From the NCBI GenBank assembly GCA_003049465.1, contig PYSS01000034.1:198419-262418 (forward strand): a stretch of 64,000 bases of DNA. Direction: 5' to 3'. The notes below the pieces were generated by a model that was given only the letters and a program-made list of their open reading frames with translations, did not search any database and had not been told where the DNA came from. Below are positions 56,801-64,000 of this stretch, piece by piece. This stretch comes from Magnaporthiopsis rhizophila. Its lineage: Eukaryota > Ascomycota > Sordariomycetes > Magnaporthales > Magnaporthaceae. The position numbers were made by a program, and so were the translations under genes. Numbering within the stretch: the first letter of the stretch is position 1; each line of letters starts with the position of its first letter.

Positions 56801-57698
56801 ATGTCGCTTCAACCAGACTCGGAGCTCGCGCCCAAATTCGCGCCCTTTGTCGGCATGGTACGTCCCCTGTTTGCCATTTGAACTCGTGAGCACATGATGC
56901 ACGAGATGCTGACGTCGCTTCTTTGCTGCTCCAGGCCGGCATCGCGGCCTCGATGATCTTTGGCTGTACGTGCATGCGACACGCGACGACCCCCGTCGGC
57001 ACTTTTCGATGGCGAAGCAAACCCCTGACTTGACATGCGAACCACGGGGCTGCGGCGACGGATGCGGATTGCTGACGAGGGACAATGCACGGGTCGAATT
57101 CTACAGGCGCCGGAGCAGCGTACGGAACCGCCAAGTCGGGCATCGGCATTGCCGGCGTCGGCACCTTCAGGCCGGACCTGATCATGAAGGTCAGGACCTC
57201 ACCTCCAGCCTTGACTGGTTTGCCAAAGACGCTCAATCGCTGACGTTCTGCCCCTCCAACCAACTATCAAAACAGTGCCTGATCCCCGTCATCATGAGCG
57301 GTATCATCGCCGTCTACTCGCTCGTCGTGTCCGTCCTGATCGCGCAGGACCTTACACCACCCACACAGGCCACATACTCGCTGTACACGGGCTTCATGCA
57401 CCTCGCCTGTGGGCTTTCGGTCGGCTTCACTGGCCTCGCCGCCGGTTACTGCATCGGCATCGTCGGCGACAAGGGCGTCAGGGCATACATGGAGCAGTCC
57501 AGGGTCTTTGTCGGCATGGTCCTCATCCTGATTTTCGGCGAGGTCCTGGGACTCTACGGGTGAGCTCTCCTGTTCACCTTTTTGCCGCGGGCTTTCTCAC
57601 CTGCGGGCCCGCACGCCAAGCTCGGATGAACTAACGGAGATGATTCGGGGATTAGACTTATCGTTGCGCTGATCCTCAACAGCAAGTCCAAGGGCTAA
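56801..57698 (+). CDS. VMA3: V-type ATPase proteolipid subunit c
   Basis: Membrane rotor subunit of the vacuolar proton pump. Five exons, 56801-56857, 56935-56965, 57107-57189, 57276-57559 and 57656-57698, join to 165 residues. Four transmembrane helices are evident. [20 protein letters not shown] and [20 protein letters not shown] form the first hairpin region; [20 protein letters not shown] and [20 protein letters not shown] the second. The proton-carrying Glu is in [10 protein letters not shown] (about residue 138). The intron pattern (five exons, one of 31 nt) is why no single open frame shows the whole gene. The short C-terminus (LNSKSKG) is typical. Divergent from ROM2. Confidence 0.96.
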
Positions 57699-58436
57699 AA
57701 TCCATCCCGCGACATCGAGTCCAACATAGACGCAAACACGGACGACGTCGCTACCAACAATGGTTGCTTTATCGCCCTTGGGAGAAGGGTGGGGAATCAG
57801 AGATGGGGGAGCGCCAAAGTCTCTGGAGATATGGAGGAGGCGAAACTGTACAACTGTCGACCAAGCATGCGGCCCGGCGTTATTTCGGAATATTCAGCTA
57901 CCTATCTTCATCTTCATACTTGTCGTGTAGATAGATGTTCGTCTCCTGTTGGGGTTGGGTACAACTATGGTATTGCATCTTCATCATGCGGCAGTGATGG
58001 GCAACCTGCGAACCACCGGGATGATGTGCACCGCACGCCAACGCTAGTTGCCATCTGCGACCGAGATCCTCTGGTGGTGTCCCATCACGACAAATTATTT
58101 CTAGGGCAGACAAGATGGAGAAGATGGAGAAGGATGGTTGTTCGTATACTCAGTAAACAATTTCAATTTGTTCCTTCGCTATCATGAAACTATCACCTTC
58201 CAACCTAGATGTCGACATGAGGAATAAATACACTAATCACAGTCCATGCCCTGGAAATGCTGACGTTGTGAGGACATCACAAAGGAGCGAAAAAGAGCGA
58301 GCATCCCTGCCCGGCAATGAATGTACCCGTCACCCGTCGGTTTATGCGGATTTCGGTACGTTGTATCCAGCTGGTTTCCCACGATGAAGAGGCGGAGGTG
58401 TCCGAAACAGAACGGCGCCCGGGCCGGGATCAAAAC
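57699..58436. other. Convergent spacer
   Basis: 740 bp between VMA3 (+) and the Met-Gly-repeat gene (-). 3' regions only; no gene or repeat recognised. Confidence 0.55.
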
Positions 58437-59556
58437 TTAGCGCATGCCCATACGCCTCGCGGTGGCTCCTCGTCGTCGGTTGCCTCCGTCCCAAGTTCTC
58501 ATTTGTGCTGTGAGTGTGATCGAAACACGTTAGCAGAGCACCAGCCAAAGAAGCGATTCGGCCTGCGTGTCGAGACGGGAGTAGTGGAAGGCCTAAGCTT
58601 TCCAGGCTGATCCATGCGAGACAACGGCAGGATTGCAAAGGACGGGCGTGTAGATGAGAAATGAAAAGCACGCAGCGGCCACGAAGAGTGCCGCATCAAC
58701 TCACCCAGAAAAAGATCCCATCGCCTGTCCTCCATCTGCAAGATCGATTCCCCGTTCTCCCTCGCTAGCCTCTCGGCCCTGGCCTTGCGCGCGGCCTCCT
58801 CGCCGACCAGATACGGGTCTTCGAGCGGCCGGGGCCGCGACCGCTCCTCTGCCTCGGTGTGCTCCAGCTCCACATGCGCCGCGGCGGTCGACGGCCTAGC
58901 GCGGACGGCGTAACTCCCTGCGACTGCGACCGCGGCGCTGGCGCGGCGGTGCGCTACGTTGCGGTAGTGGCGCGTCGCCGGGTTGTTGGAGCGCGTGCTC
59001 GCCGACCAGGGGGCCGGGATCCGGAAAGCCGCCAGCTCGACGGCGGCCGGCCCCGCGGCACCCAGGCCCACCATGCCCATGCCCATACCCATGCCCATGC
59101 CTATGCCCATGCCTATGCCCATGCGGGGCGGTGCCGGGGGCACCGGGGGCAGGCCGACCGAGGGCTCCGAGTTGGAGTCGGCAGGAGCGAGGAGGCTGGT
59201 CGGGGAGGTGCCGTGCGGGTCCCTGCTAGAGGCCAGCGGCCGCTCGGGTGGCGAGTACGGCGGGGTCGGCTCGTTGTGTGGGAGTGCCGAGTGATATGAC
59301 GGGACGTCTGAGACTGTGTTCGTGAGGATATGTCAGGACCATATCACATACCTAGCGACCGGAGGTTCCAGTGCCAGCCTTGCGTCTGCCGGGAAAGCCG
59401 CGACGGGTGCCTGGCTGGGAGAGGTGTAAACTGACCATAGGACGGAGCTGCTGAGCGGATGGAAGCGGTTTCAAAGTCTTCGGCGCTCAAACTCTCCATG
59501 TTGTTGCTCACGACGACATGAGGGCCGCGCTGTTGTTGGTGAACAGCCGTGGGCAT
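58437..59556 (-). CDS. Unrecognised protein with a Met-Gly repeat
   Basis: Exons 59556-59436, 59307-58705 and 58507-58437 join (phases 1 and 1) to 264 residues. The first join gives SAAPSYDVPSYHSALPHNEP, a smooth Ser/Pro/Tyr-rich sequence, and the second RRWDLFLAQMRTWDGG, which supports the model. A central run of alternating Met and Gly (MGIGMGIGMGMGMGMGM, about residues 96-112) is coded by a short tandem repeat. The C-terminal 60 residues look structured: EDPYLVGEEAARKARAERLA, then RRWDLFLAQM and a basic end RRMGMR. No membrane segment or signal peptide is visible. A family of small fungal proteins with this Ser/Pro/Tyr-rich start and Trp-containing charged end seems to exist, but I cannot name a function. 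Confidence 0.75.
59059..59121. repeat. CATGCC/CATACC short tandem repeat coding Met-Gly
   Basis: About ten units of 6 bp (CCCATG / CCTATG / CCCATA) inside the preceding gene; prone to length change. Confidence 0.85.
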
Positions 59557-62143
59557 TATGAAGATGGCTGCGGGATATACCCGTTCCCGGTATATGCTTC
59601 CGTAGATAAAAGAGGTAGAAGGAAATAATGTGCTAGGTGAAGCTCAGGAGGCTCTGTTATGGAACAGTTCTCTCCCGCAGTCCGACCATGTCGGTCCTAG
59701 AAGACGACAGGTTGGGGAATGGTGCGAAAAGAAATCGCAGGATATGGTATTGAAGTGAGACGGCGCCGACGGGATAGGTTCGTGGCCGAGATTAGACAGC
59801 CAACGGCGGCAGTGTTTTGCGTCACGCGTCGGTTCAAGGCAGCCAAGGCGACTAGGCGTGTTTGTGGCTTGTGTTCGTTTGAGTGTGTGTAGGTATGCAA
59901 AAGGGTTGCGCTGTCAGACTACGCGGGAGCAGAGAGGGATGTACAATGGTACGGGTCGTAGGTAGCAAGAGATGCGGTGCGATGGCACACGTGCACAACG
60001 GTGTCTTGGGTAGGGGACGGCGCCTTTCTCATACGGGCATGCGAGCACCAGTCCAGCGATCAAGCTGTGGCGGACAGGAGCGAGACGAGACCAGAGCAGG
60101 TTCGAGATGGAGGGAGGGACTTGGGATTGATTGGGCTGGGATGAGCACAGCGAGCAACCAGGCTGACGACTAGGTAGACGGGCGGCTGGGCTGGCTGCCA
60201 CGATACATATGTACCTAGTCGGTGAGGATGCAAGGGAGCGCAGCTAGGTAGGTAAGTGGGAGGTATTCGTCACATAGTATATTTTTCAAGGCTGGGTGTG
60301 CCTTTCCAGAGGCTACGGTGTGTCCAATAAACCGGCAATCTGACCCGTTCCTGCATGTAAGCATAGGAGTACGAGATGCGCGTCCCGAGGTGCTGCCTAG
60401 GTAGGTAAAAACTGGTGTGAGATGTGCTGGATGTGTACTGGCTGGGTGGGTTCTCTAGCAAGCCCCCGGCAAGTCTGGGCCAGCGAGGGCAGGACTGGGC
60501 AGCCGAAAAGCCATGATGCGGTACGAGTCGAGGCTGGGCTATCATTTGTCCGCAAGGACCAGAGCAGCCACTCGGCCCGCGCGTATAGGTCTTGGTATGG
60601 TGATGTGGATGTGTGGATGTGCCGAGTGGTCAGAAACAGCGCCCTGCTTTTGGGGCTGTTGCACTCACCACACGGTGGCACACACCACCGCCGGGCATCC
60701 ACCACACCATCGATTTCCAAGTTGGGGCAGCAACGCAAGCCCGAGCTTCCGGGGTTCCCATGGTCGGCCGGCGCGGGGTTTAGCTGTCTGGTCAAGTAGG
60801 ATCCATGGCCCCGCCAAGCACAGCAGGAGGCCTGTATGTATGTACTGTACGAAGTAAGACCTGCACAGGCACAGCCACCCGAGCCGACACCCAGCTCCAC
60901 GCCGATAACGTCGGCTACTTGTGAACACAAGAGTGGGGCTGGGACGCGGAGGGGAGGGGATGCCGCTCGAGAGAGGGGCCTCACTGTTCTTGGTGCTTGA
61001 CTTTACCAGGATGGCCGTTTTGGCCGCATATCCATCGGCGTCATGTTCGAGAATAAGTACGAAGCTTAGCTTTTGGCATCGTCGGTGTTTTAGCCGAGGA
61101 GATAGCTCCCCGGTATTATTATGACGACAGACCATGTGTCAGACGTGGTTCGTGCGTTTTCTTAGCCCAGCCTAGCAATCCAAAAATTGGCGCATAATCC
61201 GCCCGCAAGAAGCGGCCCCACATCGGCTGGGAACACCTCAGAGCAAACCGCCCGCCCGCGTTCATCTGATATTTCCCACCGACCTGCCTAAATTGACAAC
61301 TGCTGCTAGACGAGAGGGGCGGCTGTTCCTCCGCGCAAGCCGCTTGCTCTCCGTCTCTCGGAGCCTCGGATCTGTCAGCCCGGCTTGGGGCGGAACGACA
61401 GCAGGCATCCTCCCTGTTGAGCACTGACACTGCCAACATCTATCCCCTTTGGTTATCATTGTGGGTCTGTCCTTCTGACCGTTGCGATCACCAGTTCCGA
61501 TTTGCGTCATCGTCCTCGACCGGTTCAACTTGCTGGCTCGCAACCGATACTTTCAGTATTCCAGGATTCAAGAGTCCACAGACGCTTTGAAACAACTCGT
61601 CCAACAAGACACAGTCGGACTGATACCTCTGCCCCGGCGTAACTATGGGGTCGTCCAAATCCAGTCAAGCTTTCCGTCATCCAGGCACTGCGAAATCCAA
61701 CTAGGGCGCTCCTGTTTGACAAATTCGATCTGGTCCATCAACCCCACATATTCAGCCCACTCGCCTCGGTGAGATTACGGCATTAGACGGACTCATACAT
61801 ACACGTCATGGGCGGGAAAAAACGGAGGATGGTTGCGCAGAACAGATCGAAAGAAGACTACACGGAAATGTCGGAAAATATTACAAGACACGGGCAACAA
61901 AGAGTGAGCGATAAAAGGAAAGAAGCAAGGCAAGAGAAGCCGATCCTGTGTCACCTCGCCAACTTCGCAATGATATCCCCCTCCACAAGGTGTCAGCCAA
62001 CCACTCTTAGATATTCCCAATAGTCCTCCCTCATGCGCCAAACAACCATCCCAAAACAACACCTATTGCCCTCCCAAAAGTGTCAGTCAACCATACCCAA
62101 ACACTACCAATCAGCCGCCAAGATGCGCCAGACAGCCACTCTA
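59557..62143. other. Intergenic with repeat relic at its right end
   Basis: 2.6 kb upstream of the Met-Gly-repeat gene and downstream of the coiled-coil gene. CTAGGTAGGTA words at 60243 and 60397. The last 150 bp (61989-62143) carry 45-bp repeat units continuing from the neighbouring gene. No separate gene recognised. Confidence 0.6.
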
Positions 62144-62358
62144 TCATGTCTCCGAGCCGCTCCAAGCAACGTGTAAACCCTCCATCGAGTCACTTAACCA
62201 CGCCCGGGTAGATGCCGCCACCCTGTGCAGAGAGTCGGCTAGCCACCCGCAAACACCACCCATCGCCCTTCCCAAGGCGCCAGGCAGCCACTGGATCCCG
62301 TCTCCCAGCCACGGCTCGTACAGGTGCCGAAAGTCTACCTGCAAGAACGGCAGCCAAG
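61989..62358 (-). repeat. 45-bp tandem repeat (WLxD, 15-codon units) crossing a stop codon
   Basis: On the minus strand, the TGG codon that opens each unit starts at 62356, 62311, 62290, 62245 and 62200 inside the gene, and at 62138, 62093, 62048 and 62003 beyond its stop (62144-62146). Spacing is 45 bp throughout except 21 bp between 62311 and 62290 and 62 bp across the stop. Units read WLGD, WLPG, WLAD, WLSD, then WLSG, WLTD, WLFG, WLAD. Confidence 0.8.
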
Positions 62359-64000
62359 CCGCGTACACGGCGTCTCCACGGGTCCGGAGCTCGTTGATGT
62401 ACCCGCTCGTCATCTCCACCCCGTTGGCGCCCAACCACAGCGCCCGCTCGCGAACCAAGGCGAAGTAGGCGTGGCCGGTGATGATCAGCACGACCGCGAC
62501 GGTTGCCTCGACTATTTCCACCTGCGGCGGCGCTGGAAACGCCGCCAACGTGCCGGGTGGTGGTGGTGGTGGTGATGCCGATGGGCTCGTATCACCGCCG
62601 TTGCTGTTGTGTTCTTTCGTGCCCACGACAGCCTTGTTCCCCGGTAGCTCCTCCTCATTCTGCGGGGCCAGCACCGGATTCCCGCCGCGGCGGTCGCCTC
62701 CTATGTAGCTGATGAAGGCACGCAGGCCGCGAGATGCGGCCTGGGAAAACCACGTCATCAAGGCCAGCAGCCACAGGAACACAACCCAGATACTGAAGAA
62801 AGACCTGAACAGGAGCACCGCCAGCGCGTGGGGGATATTGAGGAACCGCCGCGCCCTCTCCCACCGAGATAACGCTCCTGCCTGTGGCGCGCAGGACTGA
62901 CAGAGCATGCTGGGGAGACGAGCGCGCCAGGCCTTTGGCTTCTCGTCCCTGGCCGCCTCGGCCCTGGCCTTGATCAGCTCGGTCCTGACCTGGTCCACCT
63001 TGGCCAGCACTGCTGCGAGCTCCGTCTTTCTCTCCGCGTACGCTCGTCGGATGGCCGCTGTCGCCTCGGGGGTGGTGGTTCTGTTCGCGTTTTCTGCTGG
63101 TGTAGCTCTGGCAGCAAGCTTATTAAACAGCCCGTGAGGCCTCTGGCGTCTCTGCAGGCTGAGACGCGATTCGGCATAGTGCTCCCTGGCCTCCCTGAGC
63201 GTCTTGGAGATCTCGTTGGCATGCCCTTCGAGGCTGACGCGCTCCCGGTGGGTTCTGATGGCTCGCTCCAGGTCCGCGATGGTTTGCTTGTGTCTCCTGT
63301 CCTCGCTCTCGTCATCTTCGTCGACGGGGCCGCCGGCAGGGACGGCGGAATCGACCTCCGAGACGCTGCCGTATCCCGGGCCGGCGGTGATGGCCTCGAC
63401 CACGTTTTGCACCATGTGTGCGAGCCGTTTGTACCTGGCGGCGAGCCTGTCCGCGAGGGCGACGAGATCCTTGTTGTCCTTGTCTGCCTTGCCCAGCTTC
63501 GCCTCCGTCTCCTCGTGAAGGTTCTGGATCTCCTGCGCCAACTGTATGCTAGTCGTCAGCGCTCTGTCGAGTTCCGACTCGGAGCTCCGGAGCCGCGTGA
63601 TTTCCTTCTGCGCCTCCTCCAGCCGCATCCGACAATCCTCATGCACGGTCCTGGAGATGGAGATCTCCAGCTGGTACTGCAGCTCGTCTATCTGGGCGTT
63701 TGCTTCTGCGTATTTCCGGCTGAGGCTGTCAAACTTGGCAGCTGAGGCTCTTTCGTTTCTTTCCAAGATCTCGATTTGGCCCCTGAAATCGCGCACTGCC
63801 CCCTCGGCGTCGTCGAGCCTGCTTCGCAAGCCGGCGGCCTCCGCCTCGTGCAGCTGCTTCTCCGCCTCGAGCGTATCGATGAGCGACCGCAGGCGTGCCA
63901 GTTCTGTCTCGAGCTCCTTGATTCGGACCAGCGAATGCCCCTCCACGCCCGCCGATGCCCCGGCCCCGCCGGGCTCTGGTGAGGAGGAGGGTGATGGCGC
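62144..64000 (-). CDS. Coiled-coil protein with a membrane segment and WLxD repeats, 5' partial
   Basis: The frame is open to the window edge at 64000, so the N-terminus lies outside; about 618 codons are visible. The N-terminal half is a long coiled coil (IKELETELARLRSLIDTLEA, then heptads to about visible residue 190). An acidic linker, VDEDDESEDRRH, follows, then a second charged helix region. A hydrophobic stretch, LFRSFFSIWVVFLWLLALMTWF, near visible residue 405 predicts membrane insertion, and VEATVAVVLIITGHAYFALV may be a second one. The C-terminus consists of 15-residue amphipathic units beginning WL (WLADSLHRVAASTRA and similar). I do not recognise the family. The repeat continues out of frame beyond the stop at 62144, suggesting the protein was once longer. 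Confidence 0.75.
   Translation of the reverse strand, partial: APSPSSSPEPGGAGASAGVEGHSLVRIKELETELARLRSLIDTLEAEKQLHEAEAAGLRSRLDDAEGAVRDFRGQIEILERNERASAAKFDSLSRKYAEANAQIDELQYQLEISISRTVHEDCRMRLEEAQKEITRLRSSESELDRALTTSIQLAQEIQNLHEETEAKLGKADKDNKDLVALADRLAARYKRLAHMVQNVVEAITAGPGYGSVSEVDSAVPAGGPVDEDDESEDRRHKQTIADLERAIRTHRERVSLEGHANEISKTLREAREHYAESRLSLQRRQRPHGLFNKLAARATPAENANRTTTPEATAAIRRAYAERKTELAAVLAKVDQVRTELIKARAEAARDEKPKAWRARLPSMLCQSCAPQAGALSRWERARRFLNIPHALAVLLFRSFFSIWVVFLWLLALMTWFSQAASRGLRAFISYIGGDRRGGNPVLAPQNEEELPGNKAVVGTKEHNSNGGDTSPSASPPPPPPGTLAAFPAPPQVEIVEATVAVVLIITGHAYFALVRERALWLGANGVEMTSGYINELRTRGDAVYAAWLPFLQVDFRHLYEPWLGDGIQWLPGALGRAMGGVCGWLADSLHRVAASTRAWLSDSMEGLHVAWSGSET

Noticed and set aside
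62143..62195. 53-nt intron that would fuse the out-of-frame WLxD units to the gene
   Set aside because: Donor GTGACT and acceptor ATAG are weak, there is no branch site, and stops follow within 35 codons; kept only as an alternative to test.
1..64000. CRISPR array, prophage or bacterial operon structure
   Set aside because: Spliced genes and eukaryotic families throughout; no regularly spaced direct repeats of CRISPR type.

Overview
The window is nuclear DNA from a filamentous ascomycete, most probably a Sordariomycete. The evidence is GC-rich coding sequence, several short introns (about 50 to 250 nt) in many genes with CTAAC/CTGAC-type branch sites, a fungal-type CFEM cell-wall protein, and recognisable fungal housekeeping proteins. 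I could not fix the species from sequence alone. About 18 protein genes are supported. I found no rRNA, intact tRNA, CRISPR array or complete transposon. Most long open frames outside the listed genes are GC-rich shadows.

Layout. 0-2.2 kb: a Bor1-type borate/anion exchanger (-) whose frame is broken at four places. 4.2-6.4 kb: an unrecognised single-pass membrane protein (-). 9.8-12.1 kb: Cti6-like PHD-finger protein (+). 12.8-14.2 kb: dihydroorotase URA4 (+), convergent with mitochondrial ribosome GTPase MTG1 (-, 14.4-15.8 kb). 17.1-22.2 kb: a 1,657-residue disordered, eisosome-scaffold-like protein (+) that starts from a 45-nt micro-exon. 22.7-23.5 kb: AlkB-like dioxygenase (+). 23.9-25.5 kb: berberine-bridge-type FAD oxidase (+). 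26.3-27.2 kb: C2H2 zinc-finger protein (-) with an unresolved 5' end. 28.1-29.0 kb: dienelactone hydrolase (-). 32.2-33.3 kb: Arg/Ser-rich protein (+). 34.0-36.0 kb: VMS1 (+), the ribosome-quality-control peptidyl-tRNA hydrolase. 41.3-43.2 kb: secreted GPI-type CFEM mucin (+), behind 5.4 kb with no recognisable gene. 46.2-46.6 kb: a 90-residue Cys-rich protein (-) assembled from three small exons. 51.3-55.4 kb: ROM2-type Rho1 GEF (-). 56.8-57.7 kb: V-ATPase proteolipid c (+). 58.4-59.6 kb: unrecognised Met-Gly-repeat protein (-). 62.1-64.0 kb: a coiled-coil membrane protein (-) running off the right edge.

Functional themes. Cell-wall and cortex genes recur (ROM2, the CFEM mucin, a possible eisosome scaffold), but they are scattered and not a cluster. 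The FAD oxidase, C2H2 regulator and dienelactone hydrolase at 23.9-29.0 kb could form a small catabolic group, which is only an inference from proximity.

The most interesting signals are: (1) a 45-bp repeat (15-residue WLxD unit) at the end of the last gene that keeps its exact period for four more units beyond the stop codon in another frame; (2) a tRNA-Leu(CAA)-like 5' half with intact D and anticodon arms near 29.9 kb; (3) two hairpin-forming inverted repeats in the convergent spacer at 25.8-26.0 kb; (4) the clustered frame breaks in the Bor1 gene.
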